64,000 bases of DNA from Lentzea sp033794685 (GCA_033794685.1 JARAYZ010000002.1), one strand, 5' to 3'. Shown: positions 1 to 9,234, counted from the first letter of the stretch. Notes: generated by a model from the sequence alone, not told the origin. Program-made: numbers and translations.

Positions 1-867
1 GGCCGGGCCCGCCTCCTTGTCGGTCGCGAACGTCAGCGCGGTCTCGACGCGCTCGTCACCCTTGAGGACCAGGTTGTCGAACCGGGCCTTGGTGTCGGCG
101 AGCTGGAACTGCGTCTCGCCCACCTGCTTCACGCCGGTCGCCCTGCCGCCCGCGGCCTTCCACCGCGCCGTGAGCTCCTGGCCGAGGTCGATCGTGATCG
201 CGCCGGCGAACGGCCGCGTCTGCTCGAGGACCAGGTTCTGCCGTGCGTCGGTCCGCTCGGGGTTGCCGATCGTGTACGGCACGCGGACGGGTTCGAACGG
301 CCGCACCCGCACCGAGTCGACGTTGCGCCAGGCGATGTTGTTGTTCCGCTGCGCGTTCTGCTGCGTGTTGCTGCCCTCGGCGAACGTCATCGGGTCGGCG
401 TTGGACACCCACCGCGCGAGCAGGCAGAAGTGCGCCGGGCCGGGCACGTTCCAGCCGGGCCAGGTGATCATCACCGTCGTGCCGCCGACCGGCACGGTCG
501 AGCCCGCGGTGCCGATGTAGGTCCAGCCGGCCGGCCAGGCCGTGCCGCCACCGAGGTTGCTGCGGTAGAGGTGCAGGCTGCCGTCGACGTTGCCGATGGC
601 GCCCGCCTTGCGTCTCAGGGTGACGAAGACGTAGTTGTTGACCCCCACCACGGGGTTCTGGGACACCGCGCAGTACGCCGGCGTCGAGCACACCCTGATG
701 TCCGGGCTGTAGTAGATGCTGCCGGTGCTCGGCTCGTTCCCGACGTCGCCGACGTTGTCGCGGACGAACACGTCGCGTTGGAACGGCGTCGCGCTCACGG
801 TGGGCGCGATCAGCGTCGCGACCGCCAGCAAGCCTGCCAGCACCGTTGCCAGTTTGGCTTTCACCAT
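1..867 (-). CDS. secreted protein of unknown function, cut by left window edge
   Basis: The frame is open from the start to base 1, so about 289 residues are visible and the C-terminus lies outside. The N-terminus is a clear signal peptide: MVKAKLATV, then a hydrophobic stretch LAGLLAVATLIA ending at VSATP. The rest is rich in Gly, Asn, Trp and beta-forming residues, and includes AWPAGWTYIG and VMITWPGWNVPGP, as in an extracellular beta-sandwich. I do not recognise the family. An ATG at 867 and a GTG at 864 are both possible; the GGAGG just upstream sits better for the GTG. The gene is divergent from ktrB across 130 bp. No catalytic motif is visible. Confidence 0.75.
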   Translation of the reverse strand, partial: MVKAKLATVLAGLLAVATLIAPTVSATPFQRDVFVRDNVGDVGNEPSTGSIYYSPDIRVCSTPAYCAVSQNPVVGVNNYVFVTLRRKAGAIGNVDGSLHLYRSNLGGGTAWPAGWTYIGTAGSTVPVGGTTVMITWPGWNVPGPAHFCLLARWVSNADPMTFAEGSNTQQNAQRNNNIAWRNVDSVRVRPFEPVRVPYTIGNPERTDARQNLVLEQTRPFAGAITIDLGQELTARWKAAGGRATGVKQVGETQFQLADTKARFDNLVLKGDERVETALTFATDKEAGPA

Positions 868-949
868 GTCCTCCATCGGTTGAGGTCTGCCGAGGGAAGA
901 AGTACCGGCGCGCTGTTGTGGCGACGTTGTCGTGCGGTTGTCGGGCGCC

Positions 950-972
950 GGACGGGCGTGACAGGCCCGTCC
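950..972. promoter_or_regulatory. 8-bp inverted repeat in the ktrB divergent promoter region
   Basis: GGACGGGC and GCCCGTCC flank a 7-nt spacer, ending 25 bp before the GTG of ktrB. The position fits an operator or a 5' hairpin for the potassium uptake genes. No regulator is linked to it here. Confidence 0.3.
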
Positions 973-997
973 CACCCCGACGATCTAGGCTGTCGCG

Positions 998-2329
998 GTG
1001 ATCACCGGGTGGCGGCACCCCGCCCGCCTCGTCGTACTCGCCTTCCTGGCGGCCACCGCGGCCGGCACAGGGCTGCTCATGCTGCCGATCTCCGCCGAGT
1101 CGGGCCGGGCCACGGGCTTCATGCCCGCGCTGTTCACCGCGGCCTCCGGCATCAGCGGCACCGGGCTCGCCGTGGTCGACACCGGGTCGCACTGGTCGGT
1201 GTTCGGCGAGGTGCTGCTGCTGGTGCTGTGGCAGGTCGGCGGCTTCGGCATCATGACGCTCGCGTCCGTGCTGGCGTTGCTGATCCAGCACCGGCTCGGC
1301 CTGCACCTGCAGCTCACCGTGAAGACCGAGACCAACACGCTGAACCTGGGGCACGTCCGCGGGGTCGTGGCGGGTGTGATCAGGATCAGCCTGGTCGTCG
1401 AGGTGATCGGCGCGGTGGCGCTGGGGCTGCGGTTCTGGCTCGGGTACGGCGAGTCGTTCGGGCAGGCGCTCTACTCGGGGGTGTTCCACTCGATCTCGTC
1501 GTTCAACAGCGTCGGCCTGTCGCTGCACCCGGACAGCCTCATGCGGTACGCGACCGACCCGTGGGTGTGCCTGCCGATCGTGCTGGTCTCGGTGACGGGC
1601 GGGCTGGGGTTCCCGGTGCTGTTCGAGATCCTGCGCCGCAGTCGCAACCGCAAGCGGTGGTCGCTGCACACCAAGATCACCGTGCCGGTGTACCTCGGAC
1701 TGATGGGGTTCGGGATGCTGTCCGTGCTCGTCTTCGAGTGGGCCCGCGCGGGCACGCTCGGGCCGTACGGGGTCGGCGAGAAGCTCCTCATCGGACTGTT
1801 CCACGGCGTCATGCCGGGCAGCGCCGGGTTCAACACCATCGACGTCGCCCAGCTGCAGCCCGCCACGATGCTCGTCGGCGACGTGCTGATGTTCGTCGGC
1901 GGCGGCAGCGCCGGGACCACCGGCGGCATCAAGGTCACGACGTTCGCGCTGCTCGCGTTCGTGCTGCTGGCGGAGGTCCGCGCCGAGCCGACCGTGCACG
2001 TGATGGGCCGCCGGATCAGCAACGAGGTGCAGCGCCAGGCCGTCACGGTCGCGCTGCTGGGTGTCGGCGTCGTGATGGCCGCGACGTTGGTCCTGCTGGC
2101 CACCAGCTCGTTCCGGCTCGACGACGTGCTGTACGAGACCACGGCCGCGTTCGGCGGCGTCGGCATGTCCACCGGCATCACCGACGACCTGTCCGTCACC
2201 GGCCAGCTCGTCATCATCGTGCTCATGTTCATCGGCAGGGTCGGGCCGATCACCCTGGTCTCCGCCCTGACACTGCGCGAACGCCGCCGGCGCTACGAAC
2301 TACCCGAGGAGCGACCCATTGTCGGATAA
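998..2329 (+). CDS. ktrB: KtrB/TrkH-type potassium uptake channel subunit
   Basis: Membrane subunit of a potassium uptake system of the SKT superfamily, 443 aa, the normal KtrB length. The four pore-loop selectivity regions are visible: SGISGTGLAVVDT near residue 50, FNSVGLSL near 170, PGSAGFNTI near 275 and FGGVGMSTGI near 390, each with the filter glycine. Hydrophobic helices fill the rest. The GTG start follows the divergent promoter gap. The stop overlaps the start of ktrA by 11 bp, so the two are translationally coupled and should form one complex in the membrane. Confidence 0.93.
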   Translation: MITGWRHPARLVVLAFLAATAAGTGLLMLPISAESGRATGFMPALFTAASGISGTGLAVVDTGSHWSVFGEVLLLVLWQVGGFGIMTLASVLALLIQHRLGLHLQLTVKTETNTLNLGHVRGVVAGVIRISLVVEVIGAVALGLRFWLGYGESFGQALYSGVFHSISSFNSVGLSLHPDSLMRYATDPWVCLPIVLVSVTGGLGFPVLFEILRRSRNRKRWSLHTKITVPVYLGLMGFGMLSVLVFEWARAGTLGPYGVGEKLLIGLFHGVMPGSAGFNTIDVAQLQPATMLVGDVLMFVGGGSAGTTGGIKVTTFALLAFVLLAEVRAEPTVHVMGRRISNEVQRQAVTVALLGVGVVMAATLVLLATSSFRLDDVLYETTAAFGGVGMSTGITDDLSVTGQLVIIVLMFIGRVGPITLVSALTLRERRRRYELPEERPIVG

Positions 2330-2981
2330 GCAGGAATCCCGCGTCGTCGTGCTGGGCCTGGGCCGCTTCGGCAGTTCGCTCGCGCTCGAACTGGTCGCGC
2401 AGGGCACCGAGGTCATGGCGATCGACTCGGACCCGAAGCTCGTGCAGCGCTACGCCGACGACCTCACCCACGCCGTCGTCGCCGACACCACCGACGCCGA
2501 GGTCATGCGCCAGCTGGGCGTCGACGAGTTTCAGCGCGCGGTCGTCGGCATCGGCACCGACCTCGAGGCCAGCATCCTCACCACCGCCGTGCTGGCCGAC
2601 TTCGGCATCCCCAACATCTGGGCCAAGGCGATCAGCCGCGAACACGGCCGCATCCTCGAACGCATCGGGGCCCACCACGTCGTGCTGCCCGAACACGAGA
2701 TGGGCGAACGCGTCGCACACGTCGTCACCGGCCGCGTGCTCGACTACATCGAGTTCGAGGACGACTACGCGATGATCAAGGCCCGGCCGCCCCAGGAGGC
2801 GATCGGCAAACCGCTCGGCGCGAGCAAGCTGCGGGCGAAGTACGGCGTCACCGTCGTCGGGGTGAAGCGGCCGGGGGAGGGCTTCACCTACGCCACCGCC
2901 GAGACCGTGATCAACGGCGGCGACCTGCTGATCGTCGCGGGCAAGGTCACCGACGTGGAACGGCTCGCGGACCAGGCGTGA
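2319..2981 (+). CDS. ktrA: KtrA/TrkA-type RCK regulatory subunit
   Basis: Cytoplasmic regulatory subunit that gates KtrB. It has 220 aa, as expected for one RCK-N plus one RCK-C domain. The N-terminus carries the Rossmann nucleotide motif GLGRFG (residues 13-18) and the acidic end of beta-2 in MAIDSD. The C-terminal third (GASKLRAKYGVTVVGVKR... GGDLLIVAG) is a TrkA-C ligand-binding domain. The start is a TTG inside the end of ktrB. The following small gene starts on the stop codon of this one, so three genes are coupled. Confidence 0.93.
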   Translation: MSDKQESRVVVLGLGRFGSSLALELVAQGTEVMAIDSDPKLVQRYADDLTHAVVADTTDAEVMRQLGVDEFQRAVVGIGTDLEASILTTAVLADFGIPNIWAKAISREHGRILERIGAHHVVLPEHEMGERVAHVVTGRVLDYIEFEDDYAMIKARPPQEAIGKPLGASKLRAKYGVTVVGVKRPGEGFTYATAETVINGGDLLIVAGKVTDVERLADQA

Positions 2982-3385
2982 CCGGCTCGTCCTGGTGGGA
3001 CCTGCTGATCGGCGTCGCGGCGGCCCTGCTGCTGACCTGGGTGGTGTTGCTGGTCGCGCTGGTGGTCGTCCGGCCGCGCGGGAACCTGCTGCGCGAGGCG
3101 TTGCGCCTGCTGCCCGACGTGCTGCGCCTCGTGCGCCGGCTCGCCGCCGACAGGTCGCTGCCGCGCGGGGTCCGGGTCCGGTTGTGGCTGCTCATGGTCT
3201 ACCTCGCCGTGCCGATCGACCTGATCCCCGACTTCATCCCGGTGCTCGGGTACGCCGACGACGCCATCATCGTCACGGCGGTGTTGCGCGGCGTCGTCCG
3301 CAGGGCGGGGATCGACGCGGTGCGCGCGCACTGGCCCGGCACGGACGACGGCTTCGCGGCCGTCGTCCGCCTCACCGGTCTGTGA
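2978..3385 (+). CDS. DUF1232 (YkvA-like) small membrane protein
   Basis: A 135-aa protein with an N-terminal hydrophobic helix (VAAALLLTWVVLLVALVVV), a basic amphipathic middle and the DUF1232 signature AVPIDLIPDFIPVLGYADD near residue 75-95. The family is of unknown biochemical function and is often a membrane-associated partner protein. The GTG start overlaps the TGA of ktrA by 3 bases, which places it in the potassium uptake operon. A link to KtrAB is inferred from coupling only. Confidence 0.85.
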   Translation: MTGSSWWDLLIGVAAALLLTWVVLLVALVVVRPRGNLLREALRLLPDVLRLVRRLAADRSLPRGVRVRLWLLMVYLAVPIDLIPDFIPVLGYADDAIIVTAVLRGVVRRAGIDAVRAHWPGTDDGFAAVVRLTGL

Positions 3386-3388
3386 CGG

Positions 3389-4285
3389 TCACTCGGTCCC
3401 TTCGAAGGTGACCGCGGTGTCGGTGCGCGCGGGCTGGCCCCACACGAAGTCACGTGCCGCCGCGTCGCCCGCGAGGTAGAAGCGGAACCACGACGTGAGC
3501 ACCCTCTTCGAGGCGACGAGCTGCGCGGCCCTGGTGACCGAACCGTTGTCGCAGAAGATGCCGGAGGAGTCCATGAAACCGCAGTGGAACCCGCCGGTGA
3601 CCGTGCGGAGCTGCTTGGCGGGCTGCTTGGCGACGAACATCGGCCGCTGGTGCTCGCCGACCGGGGTGATCGTGTCCTGCGACCCGGCGAGGAACTGCGC
3701 CGGCACCCGCAACGTCGCGGCCGCGGCCTTCGCGGACGGGTTCGTCTCCGCCGCCGCGTAGGTCGAGATCGTCTTGATCTGCGGGTTGCGCGCGGCCGCG
3801 AGGACGGCGGCGCCGCCCCCCATCGAGTGTCCCGAGGCACCCAGCGCCGTGGTGGTGATGTGGTCGCGGAAGCGGGAACCCGTGGTGCCGTCCTGCGCGA
3901 CGAGCCAGCTCAGGCCGGTGTTGAGGTCGTCCGCGAACGCGCTGTGGCTGGGGCTCAGGCCGCCCTGGGTCGTGGGCACCACCACGACGAAGCCCCAGGA
4001 GGCGAGGTGGTTGCTCGTGCTCGTGTACTTCGAGGTGGCCTGGAAGAAGCCGTGGCCGAAGGCGATCGCGGGGAACCTGCCCGTGGCGACCGGCTGGTTC
4101 GTGCCTGCCGCCGTCGCCGGGTAGTGCACCCGTGCGGGGACGGACCGGCCACCGACCACGGCCGTGACATCGCTGTACGCCACCGGGTACGTGCCGGGCA
4201 GGCCGTAGTCCGGTGGCGCCGCTAACGCGGGGGTGGCGGCCACCGTCGAGGCCACCAGGGCGAGCGTGATCGCGAGAACGCGCAT
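3389..4285 (-). CDS. secreted alpha/beta hydrolase, cutinase/chlorophyllase-like esterase
   Basis: 298 aa with a signal peptide (MRVLAITLALVASTVAATPALAAPP). The nucleophile elbow GHSMGGGAAVLAA lies near residue 152, and the oxyanion region GHGFF near 76. A late His in GGFHCGFMDSSG is a likely catalytic base, and SQDTITPV supplies a likely acid. This is the layout of dienelactone-hydrolase-like polyester esterases and chlorophyllase-like enzymes. It should cleave short or polymeric esters outside the cell; the natural substrate is unknown. It ends four bases after, and converges on, the DUF1232 gene. An AGGAG ribosome site precedes the ATG. Confidence 0.85.
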   Translation of the reverse strand: MRVLAITLALVASTVAATPALAAPPDYGLPGTYPVAYSDVTAVVGGRSVPARVHYPATAAGTNQPVATGRFPAIAFGHGFFQATSKYTSTSNHLASWGFVVVVPTTQGGLSPSHSAFADDLNTGLSWLVAQDGTTGSRFRDHITTTALGASGHSMGGGAAVLAAARNPQIKTISTYAAAETNPSAKAAAATLRVPAQFLAGSQDTITPVGEHQRPMFVAKQPAKQLRTVTGGFHCGFMDSSGIFCDNGSVTRAAQLVASKRVLTSWFRFYLAGDAAARDFVWGQPARTDTAVTFEGTE

Positions 4286-4303
4286 GAGCTTCTCCTCATG
4301 TGA

Positions 4304-4921
4304 TCAGGAAGATCCGAACCGCATGTGCAGGGTGGAGACGGCCACGTGCAGGCGTGGCCTCGCCGCTTCGAGCCAGCCGAGTTCGCCGTCCGGCGTGATG
4401 CGCCAGCGCAGGCGGGTGAGGCTGATCCGGGCGGACGTGTGTAGTGCCGTGCGCTTCGTCTTGCCGTGCAGGGTCTGCCAGACCGACGTGGTCAGCCGGA
4501 CCGGAAGTGCTCGTGACGGCTTGCGGGTCTCGCTGGCGGCAGCGATCTCCTCGCCGTCGTCGTGGGCGGTCGCTTCGAGTCGTGCTCCGGCGGAGAAGGT
4601 GAAGCCCGCCAGCAGTTTCGGGATGCCCCACAGTTCCCGAGCGCCTCGCTGCGAGGTGCTGTCGTCGACCAGGATGTCCAGAATGGACAGACCGAGGCGG
4701 GCCTTGCGGCGGACCAGGATCGCGGCCATCACCTCGTGGTAGCTCAGCACTCCCGGCGGCTGGTAGTCGACGAACGCCGACACCACGACCACCCGGCCGA
4801 AGAGCGTCAACGGCACCACGTCCGGCGGTGGCAGGGGCACTGCCGAACGTGGTGCCGTCCACACGGTGAGCCAGCCACGTCCGTGCAGGTCCCACGGCTC
4901 AGCGGGCCACTCACTTGGCAT
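4304..4921 (-). CDS. acetoacetate decarboxylase-like protein
   Basis: 205 aa from ATG 4921. The region YHEVMAAILVRRKARLG and RGARELWGIPKLLAGF matches the acetoacetate decarboxylase family core, where a Glu and a (W/F)G.PK element shape the Schiff-base pocket; the Lys of GIPK is visible. Family members are decarboxylases or related lyases and hydrolases, and many in actinobacteria are uncharacterised. The start overlaps the stop of the upstream GMC oxidoreductase by about 10 bp, so this is the last gene of a three-gene operon. A more upstream in-frame start would run deep into the oxidoreductase and is unlikely. Confidence 0.72.
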   Translation of the reverse strand: MPSEWPAEPWDLHGRGWLTVWTAPRSAVPLPPPDVVPLTLFGRVVVVSAFVDYQPPGVLSYHEVMAAILVRRKARLGLSILDILVDDSTSQRGARELWGIPKLLAGFTFSAGARLEATAHDDGEEIAAASETRKPSRALPVRLTTSVWQTLHGKTKRTALHTSARISLTRLRWRITPDGELGWLEAARPRLHVAVSTLHMRFGSS

Positions 4922-6554
4922 AACGCACCTCCAACGCGCCGGGCGCGTCGCCCGGCACCGCGGGGTTACCCGGTGCCACCGCACGTACGCGCTGGTACGG
5001 GGCGCCCGGTTCAGGGCGTGGGTCCGGCTCGCCCTTGTTGGGCCACAACGACATCGCCCGCTCGGCGAGCGCGGTGATGGTGAGCGCGGGGTTCACGCCG
5101 AGGTTCGCGGGGATCGCGGACCCGTCGACGACGTGCAGGCCGGGATGCCCGTGCACCCGCTGGTACGGGTCGACGACCCCGGTGGCGGGGGAGTCACCGA
5201 TGACGCAGCCGCCGATGAGGTGCCCGGTCAGCGGGACGTTCACCAGGTCCGGCCACGATCCCCGCGCCACCCCGCCCGCCTTGGCCGCGAGACGGCGCGC
5301 CACCTCGTGCCCGGCGGGGATCCAGGACGGGTTCGGGGCGCCCTCGCCCTGCCGGGTGGTCATCCGGCCACGCCGGGACACGGTCGTCAGCGAGTTGTCG
5401 AGGCTTTGCATGACCAGCAGGGCGATCGTCTCCTCCGACCACGCGCGCGGGGTGTGCATCCGCAGCAGCGAGCCGCGTTCGCGCAGGAGCTGGGCCAGGC
5501 CGCGCCGCAACCTCGCCGGACCGCCGTCGACGAGTGTCGTCATCAGCAGTCCCATCAGGTTGCTGCCCCGGCCGTACCGGACCACCTCGACGTGCGTGTC
5601 GGCGTCGGGGTGGATGGACGACGTGATGGCGAGGCCGCGGGACTGGTCGACCCGGCCGCCGGGCACCCGCACGGCCACGATCGCCTCGGAGTTGGTGCGG
5701 CACAGGAACCCGAGCCGCGGCGAGAGGCGAGGAAGCCCGCCGCGGTCACGGATGCGGTGCAACAGGCGTTGCGTGCCCAGCGAGGCCGCGGCGAACACGA
5801 CCTGACCGCTGCTGAACGTGCGCGTGGCCCGTCCGCCGGTGCGCCGTGCCGTGACCTGGTACCCGCTCCGATGCGGCCGCACGTCGGTGACCGTGGTCAA
5901 CGGCCACACCTGCGCACCCGCGTTCTCGGCCAGGTGCAGGTAGTTCTTCGGCAGGGTGTTCTTCGCGTTGTGCCGGCACCCGGTCATGCACGAGCCACAG
6001 CCGACGCAGGTGTCCCGCACGGGACCGGCGCCGCCGAAGAACGGGTCCGTGCCGCCGGGTCCGAAGTGGACTCCGACCTGGGACGTGCGAAAAGTAGGCG
6101 CTACACCGAGGTCGACCGCGACGTCCCGCAGCAGCCGGTCACCCGCGGTGCGGCACGGGTTGGCGGTCACGCCGAGCATCCGGGACGCCTGGTCGTAGTG
6201 CGGTGCCAGCTCGTCCTCCCAGTCGGTGATGTGCCCCCACCGGGAGTCGCGGAAGAAGGACGGCGGCGGCCGGTACAGGGTGTTGGCGTACACCAGGGAA
6301 CCGCCGCCGACCCCCGCCCCGCTGAGCACGGCGACGTCGCGCAACGCGGTGATCCGCTGGATGCCGGTGCAGCCGAACGCCGGCGCGAACAGGTAGTCGC
6401 GCACCTGCCAGGAGGTCTCGGGGAGGTCGTGGTCCGCGAACCGCCGCCCGGCCTCCAGCACGCCGACCCGGTAGCCCTTCTCGGTCAGCCGCAACGCGGT
6501 CACCGCGCCACCGAACCCCGACCCGATCACGAGCACGTCGTAGTCCACCGTCAC
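4911..6554 (-). CDS. GMC-family flavin oxidoreductase, cholesterol-oxidase-like
   Basis: 547 aa. FAD-binding GSGFGG is at residues 10-15, followed by VLEAGRRF. The GMC element GAGVGGGSLVYANTLY lies near 85. A Cys-rich stretch CVGCGSCMTGC near 185 is typical of actinobacterial cholesterol-oxidase-like members. The C-terminus carries GGCVIGDSPATGVVD, DGSAIPANLG and NPALTITALAERA, the conserved closing motifs. It should oxidise a sterol-like or other bulky alcohol. The GTG start overlaps the TGA of the monooxygenase gene (GTGA), and the stop overlaps the decarboxylase-like gene, so the three form one operon. Confidence 0.87.
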   Translation of the reverse strand: MTVDYDVLVIGSGFGGAVTALRLTEKGYRVGVLEAGRRFADHDLPETSWQVRDYLFAPAFGCTGIQRITALRDVAVLSGAGVGGGSLVYANTLYRPPPSFFRDSRWGHITDWEDELAPHYDQASRMLGVTANPCRTAGDRLLRDVAVDLGVAPTFRTSQVGVHFGPGGTDPFFGGAGPVRDTCVGCGSCMTGCRHNAKNTLPKNYLHLAENAGAQVWPLTTVTDVRPHRSGYQVTARRTGGRATRTFSSGQVVFAAASLGTQRLLHRIRDRGGLPRLSPRLGFLCRTNSEAIVAVRVPGGRVDQSRGLAITSSIHPDADTHVEVVRYGRGSNLMGLLMTTLVDGGPARLRRGLAQLLRERGSLLRMHTPRAWSEETIALLVMQSLDNSLTTVSRRGRMTTRQGEGAPNPSWIPAGHEVARRLAAKAGGVARGSWPDLVNVPLTGHLIGGCVIGDSPATGVVDPYQRVHGHPGLHVVDGSAIPANLGVNPALTITALAERAMSLWPNKGEPDPRPEPGAPYQRVRAVAPGNPAVPGDAPGALEVRYAK

Positions 6555-7978
6555 ACCTTCACCCGAGCAGGGTCGAAGTCGGCCTGCCGGAGTCGTGCGC
6601 GCCGCAGGTACTCCCACGTCGTGCCGGGCCAGTTGGTCGTGATCGACCCGTCGGCGGTCCGGTACCAGGACGAGCAGGTGCTCCACACGCCCCGCGACAG
6701 CCTTCTGGTCATCTCGGTGTCGAACGCGGCGGCGACCTCGGGCCGCACTTCCAGCGCCGTGCCCGACTCCGCGAGATGGCGCACCGCGTCCACGACGTAC
6801 CGGCACTGCGCCTCGATCATGGTGATCACCGAGTTGCCGCCGAGGTTGGTGTTGGGGCCGTAGACCAGGAAGAGGTTCGGGAAGCCCGGAACCGACAGGC
6901 CCAGGTGGGCGCGCGGACGGCCGGCCCACGTCTCCGCGAGGTCCCGGCCGTCCCTGCCGGTGATCCGCAGGCCGAACCCGAAGCCGGACACCGTGAACCC
7001 GGTGCCCCAGATCAGCACGTCCGCCGGGTGCTCGCGATCGCCGGCGCGCAGGCCGTGGGCCGTGACCTCGGTGATCGGCTCGGTCACCACCTCGACGTCC
7101 GGTCTGGTGAGAGCCGGGTACCAGTCGTTGCTGAACAGCACCCGCTTGCACCCTGGCCGTGTCGCGGGCGTCAACGCGGCCCTCAGCGCGCGGTCGCGGA
7201 CCTGCCGCCGCAGGTGCGCCGCGGCGACGGCGGAGACGAGCGCGGGGGAGAAGCGGCCGTTGAGGAGCCTGGTCAGCGTCTCACCGGCGAGCCACACACC
7301 GCCCCGTGCGGCGCGCAACCTCGCCGGGTGGGATCGGCCGGTCAACGCCGCGTCGGGTTTCGGCAGCACGTGGGGTGCGGACCGCTGGAACACCGTCAGG
7401 TGCTCGGTGAGAGGTGCGATCTCCGGCACGAACTGGGCGGCGCTGGCCCCCGTGCCGACCACGGCCACCCGCTTGCCGCGCAGGTCGACGTCGTGCCGCC
7501 AGGCCGCGCTGTGGAAGACCTCCCCGGCGAAGCGGCCGAGTCCGGGCAGGCCGGGGATCGCCGGTGTCGTCAGCTGGCCGACCGCGCAGACCAGCACGTC
7601 GGCCTCGACGACGTCCCCGTCCGCGAGAGCGACGCTCCACCGGTTCCGCGACTCGTCGAACGTCGCGGCCACCACCTCCGCGCCGAACCTGATGTGGTCG
7701 CGCACCGCCTCGGCCGTGGTGGTCAGGTAGCGCAGGATGTCGGGCTGCGCCGAGTACCGGCGTGGCCACGAGGTGCTGGGCGCGAAGGAGTACGAGTAGA
7801 GCGACGACGGCACGTCGCACGCCGCGCCCGGATAGGTGTTGTCCCGCCACACCCCGCCGGGCCCGCTCGCCCGCTCCAGCACGGTGAACCGGTCGAAACC
7901 CGCTCTGTGCAGCGACAACGCGACGCCCAGCCCGCCGAATCCGGCTCCGATGACGACCACTTCGGGGTTCGCGTCCAC
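6551..7978 (-). CDS. flavin monooxygenase of the Baeyer-Villiger/FMO class
   Basis: 475 aa from GTG 7978. The first dinucleotide motif GAGFGG is followed by GGVWRDNTYPGAACDVPS, typical of ketone monooxygenases. The class motif FxGxxxHxxxW appears as FAGEVFHSAAW near residue 160. A second Rossmann motif GTGASAAQ binds NADPH. It should insert oxygen next to a ketone, or oxidise a heteroatom. It is first in an operon with the GMC oxidoreductase and decarboxylase-like gene, and divergent from the AraC regulator at 8050. In-frame starts at 8002 or further up are possible, but they run into the regulator's promoter region. Confidence 0.87.
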   Translation of the reverse strand: MDANPEVVVIGAGFGGLGVALSLHRAGFDRFTVLERASGPGGVWRDNTYPGAACDVPSSLYSYSFAPSTSWPRRYSAQPDILRYLTTTAEAVRDHIRFGAEVVAATFDESRNRWSVALADGDVVEADVLVCAVGQLTTPAIPGLPGLGRFAGEVFHSAAWRHDVDLRGKRVAVVGTGASAAQFVPEIAPLTEHLTVFQRSAPHVLPKPDAALTGRSHPARLRAARGGVWLAGETLTRLLNGRFSPALVSAVAAAHLRRQVRDRALRAALTPATRPGCKRVLFSNDWYPALTRPDVEVVTEPITEVTAHGLRAGDREHPADVLIWGTGFTVSGFGFGLRITGRDGRDLAETWAGRPRAHLGLSVPGFPNLFLVYGPNTNLGGNSVITMIEAQCRYVVDAVRHLAESGTALEVRPEVAAAFDTEMTRRLSRGVWSTCSSWYRTADGSITTNWPGTTWEYLRRARLRQADFDPARVKV

Positions 7979-8049
7979 GTGATCGACGCTAGGAACAACC
8001 ACCCGTTCGCACCAGGACAACACCGGCCGGGCAGTTGACAATCGCGGCC

Positions 8050-9153
8050 ATGACGTCGTTGGCCGAGCCGGTCGTCCGGCACTGGGACTTCCCGCGGGGC
8101 ATCGCGAGCGTCGCGCTCCTCCTGCGCTTCGGCGCCGAGCACGGGGTGCCGCTGGACGCCCTGCTGGAGGGCAGCGAGATCGACGCCGCGCTGCTCGCCG
8201 ACCCGGCCGCCGAGATCGACGCCCGCCAGGAGCTCACGGTCGTGCGCAACCTCGCCCGCCGTCTGCCTCACGCGGGGGTGGCCGTCGGACGTCGTTACCA
8301 CGCCACCACTTTCGGCGTGCTGGGCTACGCGTTCCTCAGCGCGGCCACCCTGCAGGACGCGATCACCACCGCGCTGCGCTACCTCGACCTGAGTTTCGCG
8401 TTCACCGCACCCTCCGCCGTGATCGACGGTGACCGGCTCGTGCTGGCGCTCGACACCTCGTCGCTGCCGGCCGACGTCGTCCCGTTCCTCGTCGAACGGG
8501 ATCTCGCCGCGATCCACACCGTCGTGGGCGAACTGCTGACCGGCGCGGTGCCGGTGCTGGGCGTCGAGTTCACCCATGCCGGACCGGAGGACGTCCGCGA
8601 GCACGAGGAGGTGTTCGGTGTCCGCCCGAGGTTCGGGGCGAAGGCTGACAGGTCCGTTGTGGACGTCGCGGTGCTGGCCGAGGCGTTGCGCCTGGCCAGC
8701 CCCGAGACGACGGCCGTGTGCGAGGAGCAGTGCCGCGCCCTCGCCGAACGCCGCCGGGAGACTCCCGGTGCCGCGCAGGAGGTGCGGCGGCTGCTCGAGT
8801 CCTCGGACCGGTTCGAGCAGAGCATGCCCGCGGTGGCCAGGGCGCTCGGCACCAGCCCGCGGACGCTGCGGCGGCGCCTGGCCTCGTCCGGGACGAGCTA
8901 TCAGGCGTTGCTCGACGAGGTCCGGGCGAAACGGGCCGTGGCGCTGCTGTCGCGCGGTGACCTGTCCGTCGAGGCCGTGGCCGAACGGCTCGGGTTCGCC
9001 GAGGCCGCGAGCTTCATCCACGCCTTCCGCCGCTGGTTCGGCGTGACGCCGAGCAGGTACGGCCGTTCCCCGGTCGTGTCCCGGAAGTCCCGCCGGGCGA
9101 CAGGAGCAGCCGAGGGCCCCGGAGACGACACCGCCGCGACGCGCCCGGTATGA
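8050..9153 (+). CDS. AraC-family transcriptional regulator
   Basis: 367 aa. The N-terminal two thirds is the arabinose-binding-like effector domain found in OruR/ArgR-type regulators (GVLGYAFLSAATLQDAI... HAGPEDVREHEEVFG). The C-terminal 100 residues hold the double helix-turn-helix: MPAVARALGTSPRTLRRRL, then SVEAVAERLGFAEAASFIH and the closing FGVTPSRY. It is divergent from the monooxygenase operon and is its most likely activator. The ATG at 8050 begins the conserved domain cleanly. Confidence 0.87.
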   Translation: MTSLAEPVVRHWDFPRGIASVALLLRFGAEHGVPLDALLEGSEIDAALLADPAAEIDARQELTVVRNLARRLPHAGVAVGRRYHATTFGVLGYAFLSAATLQDAITTALRYLDLSFAFTAPSAVIDGDRLVLALDTSSLPADVVPFLVERDLAAIHTVVGELLTGAVPVLGVEFTHAGPEDVREHEEVFGVRPRFGAKADRSVVDVAVLAEALRLASPETTAVCEEQCRALAERRRETPGAAQEVRRLLESSDRFEQSMPAVARALGTSPRTLRRRLASSGTSYQALLDEVRAKRAVALLSRGDLSVEAVAERLGFAEAASFIHAFRRWFGVTPSRYGRSPVVSRKSRRATGAAEGPGDDTAATRPV

Positions 9154-9199
9154 GGGCATCGCGGCGGCGCCGTCTCCGGGTCTCTCGCCCGCGTCTGTC
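9098..9199. repeat. long imperfect hairpin, also a dispersed element
   Basis: Arms 9098-9142 and 9156-9199 are near-perfect reverse complements around a core GGAGACGACACCGCCGCGAC and its partner. They lie across the end of the AraC gene and face the convergent SDR gene, so they can act as a bidirectional terminator. The left arm recurs as a direct copy at 12808-12852, with one mismatch over the central 31 bp, which a simple terminator would not explain. Confidence 0.65.
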
Positions 9200-9234
9200 A
9201 CCGGACGAACTTTCGGGACACGACCTGGCGGTGA

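Noticed and set aside
8035..8040. Perfect TTGACA before the AraC gene
   Set aside because: It is only ten bases from the ATG, so it cannot be the -35 of that gene with this start. No matching -10 was found for the other strand.
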